Assembly (NCBI GenBank): GCA_023957755.1
Contig: JAMLGT010000009.1
Coordinates: 124,001-188,000 of the forward strand
Direction of reading: 5' to 3'
DNA: 64,000 bases
From: Chitinophagaceae bacterium
Lineage (GTDB): Bacteria; Bacteroidota; Bacteroidia; Chitinophagales; Chitinophagaceae
This document shows, piece after piece, positions 37,688 through 47,557 of the stretch. The position numbers and the translations under genes were made by a program. The number at the start of each line of letters is the position of its first letter. Position 1 is the first letter of the stretch. A model generated the notes under the pieces. That model saw nothing but the letters and a program-made list of their open reading frames with translations, did not search any database and had not been told where the DNA came from.

Positions 37688-38287
37688 ATGGATAACTCGC
37701 ATCAAAAAAAAGAACATAAGTACTGGCAGTCTTTTCTGGCAGGAGACAGAGAGTCATTTTCCTGGCTTTATGAAACGTATGTGGATGAAATATACAGTTA
37801 CGGCCTAAGGTTTGTTTCTGATACTGGGCTGATTGAGGATACGATTCAGGATTTATATATCAGGATTTGGAATAATAGGAATGGACTGAAAATACCACCA
37901 TCTGTCCGGAATTATTTATTTACGGCTTTCCGGAATTTACTGTTTCGTAAATTATCACGTTTAAGTCATGTTTCTACCAATGAAGTGAAGGATGATAATC
38001 ATCTATTCAATTGGGAATTACCGATTGAAGACGAGAAGGTAAGAGATGAAGAACAGAATAGTCGTTTCAAGCAGCTTCAGAAGTTGATCGATGTTTTAAC
38101 CCCTCATCAAAGGGAAGTATTGTTCCTGAAATATTATTATGATTTGAGTTATGACGAGATTGCGGATGTTATGGGGCTAACAGTAAAAGCTATATATAAA
38201 GTGGCTGGAAGAGCCATGAAGAGTATGAGGACGCAATGGATGAATTTGGTGAGTTTAATTATTATAAGCCAGAGTTTTATTTGGTAG
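37688..38287 (+). CDS. ECF-type RNA polymerase sigma factor
   Basis: A sigma factor of 199 residues from the ATG at 37688; an upstream TTG (37661) would add nine unlikely residues. Region 2 holds FSWLYETYVDEIYSYGLRF and IEDTIQDLYIRIW; region 4 holds LTPHQREVLFLKYYYDLSYDEIADVMGLT with its helix-turn-helix. It is followed 86 nt later by a FecR anti-sigma gene and a SusC with an STN domain, the standard trans-envelope signalling set of Bacteroidota. Confidence 0.94.
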   Translation: MDNSHQKKEHKYWQSFLAGDRESFSWLYETYVDEIYSYGLRFVSDTGLIEDTIQDLYIRIWNNRNGLKIPPSVRNYLFTAFRNLLFRKLSRLSHVSTNEVKDDNHLFNWELPIEDEKVRDEEQNSRFKQLQKLIDVLTPHQREVLFLKYYYDLSYDEIADVMGLTVKAIYKVAGRAMKSMRTQWMNLVSLIIISQSFIW

Positions 38288-38373
38288 AAACTACTAAAAT
38301 CTGAGAAAAAAAATATTTTCACGGGGTAATAAACTGGATCAAGGTATAATGTAGATATAATACTACTTGTTTT

Positions 38374-39444
38374 ATGCGCGGAAAGAAAGATGTTGAAGTT
38401 TACAAAGATTTTATTGCTGAGGATTTTGCACAAGATGATTATTTTATTCAATCTGTAAGGATTACTGACAAGGAGACTGTGGCATTTTGGGCATTCTTTT
38501 TAGCGCAATACCCAGAAAAGTCTCATGAACTGGAAAAGGCGAGGATGATGGTGGAATTAATTCAGTTTAGGGAACACAAACTTCCTCCATTGAAGAAAGA
38601 AATTATATGGCAGAAGATTAGTAGTGCTATTGATCAAAAAAGGAGTAGAGGGTCACAAGTTATAGGGGGAATGTTTTTTAAGTATAAATCAGCAGCTGCT
38701 GTTATTGGTGTTTTGATACTTTCTTCCATATTTTACTACTTTTCACAGACTAATCATAGCGTTTATGCAGCCGGAGAGGGTGAATTTAAGGAGGTGATTT
38801 TACCTGATGGCTCTAGGGTTAATTTAAGTTCAAGATCACAATTAAAACTTCATAAGGACTTCAAAGATGCAGCCAACAGAGAAGTCTGGTTGGAAGGGGA
38901 AGGATATTTTTCCATTTCTCCCAGAATAAATAAAGATTCTATAAAAAGCACTTTTGTGGTGCACACTAAGGATTTGGACGTTGAGGTTCTGGGTACAACA
39001 TTTAATGTGAACACAAGGCATGAAGCTACAACTGTGGTTTTGAATACCGGCAAGATTAATGTAAAGTTTATGGAGAAGAGCCTGAAAGAAGAATTTCTTA
39101 AGCCGGGGGATAAATTAACGTTTACTGAGAAGTTAGAAAAGGTTGAAATTGATTCCGTTAATGCAATGGATTATATCAGTTGGAAAGATCAGAAATTCAT
39201 ATTTGATAACACGTCGGTTAAAGAGATTGCGCAAAAAATTGAGGACTATTATGGTTACAAGGTGTGGATATCTGACAGTTCTCTTGCAAATAGAGAGATT
39301 TCAGGGATTTTAACTGTAGAAGGAGCGCCTAAGCTAATAGATGTATTGTCAACCCTTTTGAATATTGAGATTGAGCAGCGAAAAGATAGTCTCTTTTTTA
39401 GGGAAAGGCTTAGTCGTACAACAAATAAGACTGTGGAAAAGTGA
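38374..39444 (+). CDS. FecR-type anti-sigma factor
   Basis: A 356-residue inner-membrane regulator. The N-terminal cytosolic part binds the sigma factor, one membrane helix lies near residues 107-124 (AAAVIGVLILSSIFYYF), and the periplasmic FecR domain has YAAGEGEFKEVILPDGSRV, then LNSGKI-like VVLNTGKINV. The C-terminus is DUF4974 (FDNTSVKEIAQKIEDYYGY), which contacts the STN domain of the cognate SusC. It is expected to hold the sigma factor inactive until substrate binds the transporter. Confidence 0.93.
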   Translation: MRGKKDVEVYKDFIAEDFAQDDYFIQSVRITDKETVAFWAFFLAQYPEKSHELEKARMMVELIQFREHKLPPLKKEIIWQKISSAIDQKRSRGSQVIGGMFFKYKSAAAVIGVLILSSIFYYFSQTNHSVYAAGEGEFKEVILPDGSRVNLSSRSQLKLHKDFKDAANREVWLEGEGYFSISPRINKDSIKSTFVVHTKDLDVEVLGTTFNVNTRHEATTVVLNTGKINVKFMEKSLKEEFLKPGDKLTFTEKLEKVEIDSVNAMDYISWKDQKFIFDNTSVKEIAQKIEDYYGYKVWISDSSLANREISGILTVEGAPKLIDVLSTLLNIEIEQRKDSLFFRERLSRTTNKTVEK

Positions 39445-39753
39445 TTCCCATAGTTAGAGATGTGCTCCCCGTTATTTTTATTGATAATTTTTCGAACATA
39501 CATGGGATGGTTATAGTGGCTTTTTGTAATAAAGGAACTTTTTTTCAAGAATGAGAGTGGAATCAGGCGACTCATGGTTTCTGCTCTACGGTTCCTTAGG
39601 GGATAATAGCTATTTAACGGCTTTTCCGGTCTGTATTTTTTTGTATAGTATTCATATAACTATTGGTAGAATGACAATAAAAAATATAATAATTTTCAAA
39701 CTAACAATATTGAATATACGTATTACGGTCACCTTTTAATTAACGTTTAAAAA
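39445..39753. other. Gap between anti-sigma and M28 peptidase genes
   Basis: A 309-nt AT-rich gap. It probably contains the promoter recognised by the ECF sigma factor for the peptidase/SusCD operon, but I cannot point to a box. The only ORF (62 codons) is not credible. Confidence 0.45.
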
Positions 39754-41874
39754 ATGAATTTAACATTTATAGGTAGCTTTCGTTTGGTAATTCTCTTTAC
39801 TATTTTAACGGTTACAGGGAGTAAACTCTTTGCACAGTCCCCGGATGCTGATCAACCGTTTGGTTTTATATCCAGGGAATCAGCTGCCAGGCAAATTGAA
39901 CTTGAGAAGCGATTTGATTCAGAACTTAATAGGAATGATATGGATCAGTGGATGAAGAGGTTGACAGCTTTTCCTATTCATGTGGGTGCACTCCACAATA
40001 AATCGAATGCCGTCTTTATTGATTCGCTATTTAAAAGCTGGGGTTTCGATTCCGAGATAAAAGAGTATTATGTATTATTCCCAACACCTAAAGTACGTGT
40101 GCTGGATCTTATTGCTCCTAAGAAATACAGTGCTGTGTTAGGCGAGAAGATAATAGCCACTGATCCATATACTGCGCAAACTGAAATGCAATTACCACCA
40201 TACAATGCGTATTCACCGGACGGAGATGTCACTGGACAATTGATTTACGTGAATTATGGGCTAAGGGAAGATTATGAAACTCTAAAGGCAATGGGGATCT
40301 CTGTTAAAGGGAAGATTGTGATAGCCCGATACGGAAAGTCTTGGAGAGGTGTTAAACCAAAGTTGGCCTATGAACATGGCGCGATTGGTTGTATTATCTA
40401 TTCTGATCCATTTGGGGATGGATACTATAAAGGCGGAGTTTACCCGGAAGGGCCCTTTAAGAATCGATACGCAGTCGAAAGAGGAAGTGTGCTAGACTGG
40501 CCGATTCAGACTGGCGACCCATCCACTCCAGGTTATGCTTCAACGAAAAAAGCACCTCGTGTAAGGCTGGAAGAAAATGCTAATATGCCTAAAATTCCAG
40601 TGATTCCGATTAGTTATCATGATGCTGAACCATTATTAAAAGCATTGGGAGGGGAGGTAGCTCCGGATAGCTGGCAGGGGGCTTTGCCTATTGCATATCG
40701 TATTGGGTCAGGGCAGGCGACAGTACGCCTTAAAGTACAATTTAATTGGGATATTGTTCCGGTTTATAATGTTATTGCAAAGTTGAGAGGAAAATTCAAC
40801 CCTGATGAATGGGTACTAAGGGGCAACCATCACGATGCATGGGTTAATGGGGCAACAGATCCAGTCAGTGGGTTAGTGGCAATGATGGGAGAAGCGCAGT
40901 CAATCGGAAGGCTGGTTTCACAAGGGTGGACTCCGAACAGAACAATTGTATATTGTATCTGGGATGGTGAAGAGCCTGCCTTATTGGGGTCCACAGAGTG
41001 GGCAGAAGATTATGCTACTACACTAGAAAAGAATGCCGTGATTTATATCAATACTGATAATAACACCCGTGGTCTTCTATATGCAGGTGGCAGTCCCTCG
41101 TTGGAGAAGTTTTTTTCACAAATTGCATTTTCTGTGAAAGATCCTGACCGAAATATTTCGGTCGGCAAGAGACGAAGTACGTCAGGGTTCAGGCTTGGGG
41201 CGTTAGGGACAGGATCTGACTATACGCCATTCTATCAACATCTCGGGATTGCGACTCTGAATATGGGATTCAGGGGTGAAGGTGCGGGGGGTGAATATCA
41301 TACTATTTATGATAATTATACAGTTTTTAAGAGGTTTAAAGATCCAGGATTCAAGTATGCTAAGGCGTTATCACAAGTAGCCGGTCGAACTGTCTTACGT
41401 ATGGCAAATGCAGATTTTCTACCTTTTGAGTTCACTCCCCTCTATAGGAATATCTCAACTTATTCGACACAGTTGAAAAAACTCGGGGAAAATTTTGATT
41501 TCCAACCAATGGACAACGCTTTACAGAGTTTGAAGAATAGTGTAGCTGCATATTCAACTTTTCTTAAGAAGAGGTTGCCGGATCTTTCCGAGTCAGAAAT
41601 TTCAGCTTTAAGTAGTATGGTATTCAGGAGTGAGCGATATTTAACTGATTCAGCAGGCTTACCTGGTCAGGAATGGTACAAAAATCTGTTATATGCTCCC
41701 GGATTATACACTGGTTATGGAGCGAAGACTGTTCCAGGGGTGCGGCAGGCAATTGAGCAGCAGGCTAGTGTGAGTATTGTCAATAGGGAAATAAAACGAG
41801 TGAGCAATGTAATTATAAAGTACAGTGCATTTATTGATGAATTGATTCCAGGTAAGAGAGGGGAGCGCAACTGA
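39754..41874 (+). CDS. M28 peptidase of the transferrin-receptor/glutamate-carboxypeptidase II type
   Basis: A 706-residue exported peptidase. A signal peptide (ending LFAQ) is followed by a PA domain (GQLIYVNYGLREDYETL, then GKIVIARYG), the M28 core with zinc ligands in NHHDAWVNGATDPVSGL, WDGEEPALLGSTEW, INTDNN and GGEYHTIYDNY, and a C-terminal dimerisation domain. The layout matches human GCPII, which removes C-terminal Glu from peptides. It lies between the anti-sigma and SusC genes, so it probably trims peptides handled by that transporter. Confidence 0.92.
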   Translation: MNLTFIGSFRLVILFTILTVTGSKLFAQSPDADQPFGFISRESAARQIELEKRFDSELNRNDMDQWMKRLTAFPIHVGALHNKSNAVFIDSLFKSWGFDSEIKEYYVLFPTPKVRVLDLIAPKKYSAVLGEKIIATDPYTAQTEMQLPPYNAYSPDGDVTGQLIYVNYGLREDYETLKAMGISVKGKIVIARYGKSWRGVKPKLAYEHGAIGCIIYSDPFGDGYYKGGVYPEGPFKNRYAVERGSVLDWPIQTGDPSTPGYASTKKAPRVRLEENANMPKIPVIPISYHDAEPLLKALGGEVAPDSWQGALPIAYRIGSGQATVRLKVQFNWDIVPVYNVIAKLRGKFNPDEWVLRGNHHDAWVNGATDPVSGLVAMMGEAQSIGRLVSQGWTPNRTIVYCIWDGEEPALLGSTEWAEDYATTLEKNAVIYINTDNNTRGLLYAGGSPSLEKFFSQIAFSVKDPDRNISVGKRRSTSGFRLGALGTGSDYTPFYQHLGIATLNMGFRGEGAGGEYHTIYDNYTVFKRFKDPGFKYAKALSQVAGRTVLRMANADFLPFEFTPLYRNISTYSTQLKKLGENFDFQPMDNALQSLKNSVAAYSTFLKKRLPDLSESEISALSSMVFRSERYLTDSAGLPGQEWYKNLLYAPGLYTGYGAKTVPGVRQAIEQQASVSIVNREIKRVSNVIIKYSAFIDELIPGKRGERN

Positions 41875-42064
41875 TAAGAGTGGTGGATAAATTACATCCT
41901 TTCGTGGAGAATGAACTTTAATAGGATAAACTACAAGTGTAATATGATTTTTTTTGAATAAATAATTGCTACAGAATTCCGGTGTAAGAAAAATAATGAA
42001 AATCAAATTGGGATATGGGGTAAAAATTGGAATTAATGTATAATTAGTTAGGTATGTTGTGTAA

Positions 42065-45000
42065 ATGAAATTGTTAATGCCAAAACAAAATAATAATTCA
42101 ATGTTTATGAGAATTATCAAGCTGGGGCTTTGTGTAGTGTTTGGATTTATGGCTCAAACCATTCAGGCTCAATTTTTGAATTTATCATCAAATAGGGTTG
42201 GAAGCGAATATACTTATGTTGAAGTCCAGGATACACCCCCTGAAACGGAGAAAAGAATTTCACTAGTTTCTTTTCTTAGAGAAGTAGAAGAGTATTACAA
42301 GGTCAGGTTTATCTATGAAAACAAAGTGATTGACAACAAGGAAGTGAGTGCAGGATGGGAGAGGAAAAATTCATTGGAGAGTAATCTAAAGCGCTACCTC
42401 TATCCGAATGGGCTTATGTTTAGGTGGGTGGATAAGAGGCAGATTATTATTTACCCCGAAGCCATTAAGTTGAAACAAAGATTAGACGGGGTAGATCAAT
42501 TGGCTGTAAACCAGCAGGCTTTTAGCTCCCGTGATGAATTGAGGATATCCAGATTTTTGGATGTTATTGGAATTGTGACAGATAGTACGGGTAAACCTCT
42601 GCACGGTGTGAGTATAGTGGTTAAAAACAAGCAGGGGGTAGGTACCACTACTGATGAGAATGGGCGATTTGTTCTGGAAGTAGAAGATAATGCCACTCTT
42701 GTGTTTTCAATGGTTGGTTATTTTGAGACAGAAGTTGCCTTAAGTGGAAGAAGGAAAATAGAAGTTAGGATGATACCCGTTACAGGAATGCTTGATGAAA
42801 CTGTGGTAGTTGCTTTTGGAACCAAACAGAAGAAAGAAGATGTTGTTGGGTCAGTCACAACCGTTGACCCTCAGGAATTAAAAATACCGGCTAGTAACCT
42901 TACAAATGCATTGGCAGGTCGTGCAGCAGGGTTAATCTCGTATCAGCAATCAGGAGAGCCAGGGAACGACAACGCACAGTTCTTTATTCGGGGTGTTACC
43001 ACTTTCGGATATAAAGTGGATCCTTTGATTCTAGTGGATAACGATGAGGTGTCTGCTACAAGTCTTGCACGAATGCAGGTAGATGATATTGAGAGTTTTT
43101 CCATATTAAAGGATGCTACTGCCACCGCAGTCTATGGAGCTCGTGGCGCAAATGGTGTTATCCTGATTACTACTAAACAGGGAAAACAAGGTAAGGCCAA
43201 GCTTTCGCTACGCGTTGAAAACTCGACTTCTACTCCCACCCAAAATGTTAAGCTTGCAGATCCGGTTACTTATATGAAATTGGCAAATGAAGCCGTATTG
43301 GGAAGAGACCCCAAAGCAATGCTCCAATACTCACCTGTAAAAATTGAAAACACAATAAACGGGCTCGATCCTTTAAGGTATCCTGCAATCGACTGGAGAA
43401 ATGAGTTGCTAAAGGATTATACAATGAACCAAAGAATAAATCTAAATGTAAGTGGTGGCGGTTCTGTGGCAAGGTATTTTATTTCTGGAGCCTTAAACCA
43501 GGATAATGGAGTATTAAAGGTGCCCAGAAGAAACAACTTCAATAACAATATTAATCTGAAGTCATACTCTATCCGGAGTAATGTAGATATCAAATTATCA
43601 CAATCAACTGATCTCGCGGTTAGGTTATATGGCTCATTTGATGATTATAATGGTCCGATCGATGGAGGGGTGCAAGTATTTAGAGATATAATGCGAACCC
43701 CCCCATCTCTTTTTGCACCCTATTATCCGGCTGGAGAAAAATATTCTTACAGAAAGCATATAATGTTTGGTAATTATGGTGGAGGCACTTATCTAAATCC
43801 CTATGCTGATATGGTGAAAGGCTATCGGCAGTATGCGAGATCAAAAATGCAGGCACAGGTTGAGTTGAATCAGAAATTATCCATGATAACTCCCGGGTTG
43901 TCCTTCATTCTAAGGAGTACAGCCTGGAGGTATTCTTACTTTTCTCTTTCCAGAGAGTACACCCCTTTTTACTATCAACTACTTGATGAAGAAAGCCAAA
44001 ATGATGACGAATATAATTATAGCTTGTTGAATGATGGGGTTGGGACTGAGTATTTAGGTTATAGCGAAGGTAGCAAGGATATTCAGTCAGTCTTTTCATT
44101 GCAGACTATCCTTAATTATCATAAAGCAATTGGAGATAATGACTTTAACGGCATGCTGGTTTCAATGCTCCGAAGCGAACTTAATGGTAATGCGGGGAGT
44201 TTGCAAGCATCCTTGCCTCATAGGAATATGGGTTTTGCTGGTAGGTTTACATACTCATTTAAGAAGCGTTATTATCTCGAATTTAACTTTGGGTATAACG
44301 GTTCAGAACGATTTTCAAAGTCACATCGCTATGGATTTTTCCCGTCAGCAGGAGTGGTGTGGCACGCTTCGAAAGAGAAATTTTTGGACTGGATGAACCC
44401 TGTAATATCGAACCTTCGTATTCGTGCAACTTATGGGATGGCAGGTAATGATGCAATTGGTAGTCCTACACAAAGATTTTTTTACTTGTCACAGGTTAAT
44501 ATGAACTCAACAGACAGGGCATGGATTTTTGGAGTCAACAGGGATGAAAACAAGAATGGTATTTCAGTAACCAGGTATGCAAACGAGGATATTACCTGGG
44601 AAGTAGCTTATAAAGCAAATCTGGGTTTTGAGTTTAGTCTTTTCCGTAAGCTCCAGGTAGAATTAGACTTATTTAATCAGGTTCGGAAGAAGATATTTAT
44701 GCAGAGATCTGACATTCCTACAACTATGGGGCTTTCAGCAGATGTGTTTGCCAACATCGGCGAGGCCAGTGGTTCAGGCTTGGATTTGTCTATGAAATAC
44801 TCGAAAAGCATTAATAAGGATTGGTGGGTGACAGGAATGGTAAACTTCACCTATGCGACGAGTAAATATAAGGTATTTGAAGAGCCGGAATATGAGTATC
44901 CCTGGTTGTATAATGTAGGTTATCCGTTGAGTGTACTACGTGGGTATATTGCAGAAAGGCTATTTATAGACAAAAAGGAGGTGCTTAACTCTCCTGAACA

Positions 45001-45628
45001 GCAATTAGGAGGCGATGTACGTGGAGGTGATATAAAGTATGTCGATGTAAATGGAGATGGCAGGATAACCTCACTCGATCGCGTTCCTTTGGGATACCCG
45101 ACTATTCCTGAAATAAATTATGGCTTTGGAGTTTCTGTTGGGTATAAAAGTTTTGATTTTTCCATTTTTATGGAAGGTATTGCCAGAAAGTCATTCTTTA
45201 TAGACCCAAGTGCGATTGCTCCGTTCAGGCGTTATGTTTATTCAGGTGAATCATCAGACAAATTCTATCAGAATCAAGTACTGGAAGCTTTTGCCAGTGA
45301 TCACTGGTCCGAGGACAATAGAAATATTTATGCTCTTTATCCACGGTTAAGTTGGATTGATGGGAATCCCAATAATGAGGTACGTAGTACCTGGTGGATG
45401 CGTAACGGTGCTTTTCTAAGGGTGAAGCAGGTTGAGGTTGGGCATACATTCAAAAAGAATGCAGGATTGCTCAAACGTTTGAAGATGAATGATTTTAGAG
45501 TTTATATAAATGGTACCAATTTATTAACCTTTAGCAAATTTAACCTATGGGATATAGAAATGGGCTCTAACGGATTTAACTATCCATTGCAAAAGGTGTA
45601 TAACATTGGCTTAAGGTTGGGATTTTAA
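42065..45628 (+). CDS. SusC/RagA-type TonB-dependent transporter with STN signalling domain
   Basis: An 1187-residue outer-membrane transporter. After the signal peptide (ending TIQAQ) comes an STN domain (residues about 60-110, RISLVSFLREVEEYYKVRF), a carboxypeptidase-like domain (about 160-240, GIVTDSTGKPLHGVSI), the plug (DETVVVAFGTKQKKEDVVGS, then GARGANGVILITTKQG) and a 22-strand barrel ending VYNIGLRLGF. The STN domain marks a receptor that signals to the upstream FecR/ECF pair. It is paired with the SusD 24 nt downstream. Confidence 0.95.
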   Translation: MKLLMPKQNNNSMFMRIIKLGLCVVFGFMAQTIQAQFLNLSSNRVGSEYTYVEVQDTPPETEKRISLVSFLREVEEYYKVRFIYENKVIDNKEVSAGWERKNSLESNLKRYLYPNGLMFRWVDKRQIIIYPEAIKLKQRLDGVDQLAVNQQAFSSRDELRISRFLDVIGIVTDSTGKPLHGVSIVVKNKQGVGTTTDENGRFVLEVEDNATLVFSMVGYFETEVALSGRRKIEVRMIPVTGMLDETVVVAFGTKQKKEDVVGSVTTVDPQELKIPASNLTNALAGRAAGLISYQQSGEPGNDNAQFFIRGVTTFGYKVDPLILVDNDEVSATSLARMQVDDIESFSILKDATATAVYGARGANGVILITTKQGKQGKAKLSLRVENSTSTPTQNVKLADPVTYMKLANEAVLGRDPKAMLQYSPVKIENTINGLDPLRYPAIDWRNELLKDYTMNQRINLNVSGGGSVARYFISGALNQDNGVLKVPRRNNFNNNINLKSYSIRSNVDIKLSQSTDLAVRLYGSFDDYNGPIDGGVQVFRDIMRTPPSLFAPYYPAGEKYSYRKHIMFGNYGGGTYLNPYADMVKGYRQYARSKMQAQVELNQKLSMITPGLSFILRSTAWRYSYFSLSREYTPFYYQLLDEESQNDDEYNYSLLNDGVGTEYLGYSEGSKDIQSVFSLQTILNYHKAIGDNDFNGMLVSMLRSELNGNAGSLQASLPHRNMGFAGRFTYSFKKRYYLEFNFGYNGSERFSKSHRYGFFPSAGVVWHASKEKFLDWMNPVISNLRIRATYGMAGNDAIGSPTQRFFYLSQVNMNSTDRAWIFGVNRDENKNGISVTRYANEDITWEVAYKANLGFEFSLFRKLQVELDLFNQVRKKIFMQRSDIPTTMGLSADVFANIGEASGSGLDLSMKYSKSINKDWWVTGMVNFTYATSKYKVFEEPEYEYPWLYNVGYPLSVLRGYIAERLFIDKKEVLNSPEQQLGGDVRGGDIKYVDVNGDGRITSLDRVPLGYPTIPEINYGFGVSVGYKSFDFSIFMEGIARKSFFIDPSAIAPFRRYVYSGESSDKFYQNQVLEAFASDHWSEDNRNIYALYPRLSWIDGNPNNEVRSTWWMRNGAFLRVKQVEVGHTFKKNAGLLKRLKMNDFRVYINGTNLLTFSKFNLWDIEMGSNGFNYPLQKVYNIGLRLGF

Positions 45629-45652
45629 TAAAACATTCTAGAGTATAATCAC

Positions 45653-47536
45653 ATGAAGCGAATAGTAATAATTACAGGTTTATTTATTTCAGTTGGGATT
45701 TCTTCCTGTTCGAAATTCTTAGATATAGTTCCGGATAATGTGGCAACTATAGAGAATGCGTTTACCATGAGGAGTACAGCAGAACGGTATCTTTTTACAT
45801 GTTATTCATATCTGCCTCATCCTGGCAGTCTGATTTCTAATCCGGGATTTCTGGCGGGGTCAATCTGGCCATTGGAATTTTTTACAGGATCAAGCAGCAA
45901 CTTCGTGCGTGGAAGGCAGAATAAGGTTACGCCCTATCTAAATTATTGGGACGGGCTTGAAGAGGGAAAGCCTCTTTTTAAAGGGATCAGGGATTGCAAT
46001 ATTTTTATTGAGAACATTTCAAGGGTTCCGGATATGCCTGAAACAGAGAAGAAACAATGGGAGGCTGAAGCAAAGTTTTTAAAGGCTTATTATCATTTCT
46101 TTTTAGTGCAATGTTATGGCCCGATTCCGATTATTCGTCAGAGTCTTCCAATAGATGCTGAGATTGACGAGGTTAGGGTCAGCAGGGAGCCGGTTGACAC
46201 CTGCTTTAGCTATATTGTAAGCCTGATTGATGAGGCAATACCGGACCTCAACGATTTTTCTTTCGCACAAACTGAGCCCACTAAGTATGGCAGGATAAAT
46301 AGAGCGATTGCCATGTCATTAAAGGCATGGGTTCTTGTTACTGCTGCCAGTCCGCTGTATAATGGAAATTCTGACTATGCTGACTACATTGATAAGAAAA
46401 ATGGAGTGTTGTTTAATCAGCAATTTGATTTGCAAAAATGGAAAAAAGCGATGGACGCTTCTCGGGAAGCAATCCAGGAATGCGAGCGAATTGGAATCAA
46501 ACTTTTTAAGTTTCAGCCCGGGCCGGCAGAGAAATTATCTGATTCTACAATTACCAAAATGAATATTCGGAATGCCATTGCTGACAGGACCAGTGAGGAG
46601 ATTATTTGGGCATACACCAATGCCTGGGCTGATCAAACTATATTAACCCCCAGAACATGGGATCCAGATAGGAATTTAAGTTATGTTCAGGGCAGATATG
46701 GGCCATCTTTGGATGTAGTGGAACTTTTTTATACTGACCATGGAGTACCTATTAATGAGGATAAGTATTGGGACTATCAGGGTAGATATAATATAAAAGT
46801 CGCTGGTGAAGAAGAAAGATATTATATAGCTGTAGGTTATGAGACTGTTGCCATGCATTTTGGTCGAGAGCCACGGTTTCATGCAAGTACAGGATTTGAT
46901 GGAGGAATCTGGTATGGTCAGGGGAAGTATGATGATTTAGATTCCTGGCATTTAGAGGGAAGAGCGGGTGGATATACTTCAGCACAATACTTCGACAGGT
47001 ATTCACCCACAGGATATTGGCCTAAGAAATTAATTAATTATAAAAGTGTTATTCAGCCAACTTCCTATGCTTCGGTTGGATATCTATTTCCGTATATGCG
47101 GTTGGCTGATTTGTATTTATTGTATGCAGAGGCTACCAATGAGTATCAGGGGCCTAATCAGGAAGCATTAATGTATTTAAACAGGATTCGCGAAAGAGCT
47201 GGAATTCCCTCAATAGAAGATTCCTGGTCCCAATATTCTAAAATTCCGAATAAGTACGAGTCGAAAGAAGGATTCCGTGATATTATTCACAGGGAGCGGG
47301 AGATTGAGTTGGTCTATGAAGGTAAGCGTTATTGGGATCTATTAAGATGGAAAAAGGCGGAAGAAGTCCTGAATACTCCTGTAGTTGGATGGGTATTAAG
47401 AGAATCAAAAGCAGAGCTTTATTATCAACCTACGGTTGTATTTGAGAGGCAGTTTAGGAAGAGAGATTATTTTATGCCTATTCGTGAATCGAATATCATT
47501 AGAAACAAGAATTTATTACAAAGTCCGGGGTGGTAA
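45653..47536 (+). CDS. SusD/RagB-type surface nutrient-binding lipoprotein
   Basis: A 627-residue lipoprotein (lipobox GISSC, Cys20) that forms the lid of the SusC pore. It shows the SusD/RagB signature: FLDIVPDNVATIENAF, AEAKFLKAYYHFFLVQCYGPIP, LMYLNRIRERAGIP and the C-terminal REREIELVYEGKRYWDLLRW. Its length is at the upper end for the family. It sits between SusC and two lipoprotein genes in one operon. Confidence 0.95.
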   Translation: MKRIVIITGLFISVGISSCSKFLDIVPDNVATIENAFTMRSTAERYLFTCYSYLPHPGSLISNPGFLAGSIWPLEFFTGSSSNFVRGRQNKVTPYLNYWDGLEEGKPLFKGIRDCNIFIENISRVPDMPETEKKQWEAEAKFLKAYYHFFLVQCYGPIPIIRQSLPIDAEIDEVRVSREPVDTCFSYIVSLIDEAIPDLNDFSFAQTEPTKYGRINRAIAMSLKAWVLVTAASPLYNGNSDYADYIDKKNGVLFNQQFDLQKWKKAMDASREAIQECERIGIKLFKFQPGPAEKLSDSTITKMNIRNAIADRTSEEIIWAYTNAWADQTILTPRTWDPDRNLSYVQGRYGPSLDVVELFYTDHGVPINEDKYWDYQGRYNIKVAGEEERYYIAVGYETVAMHFGREPRFHASTGFDGGIWYGQGKYDDLDSWHLEGRAGGYTSAQYFDRYSPTGYWPKKLINYKSVIQPTSYASVGYLFPYMRLADLYLLYAEATNEYQGPNQEALMYLNRIRERAGIPSIEDSWSQYSKIPNKYESKEGFRDIIHREREIELVYEGKRYWDLLRWKKAEEVLNTPVVGWVLRESKAELYYQPTVVFERQFRKRDYFMPIRESNIIRNKNLLQSPGW

Positions 47537-47557
47537 TTGTTATATTGAATAGTTATT

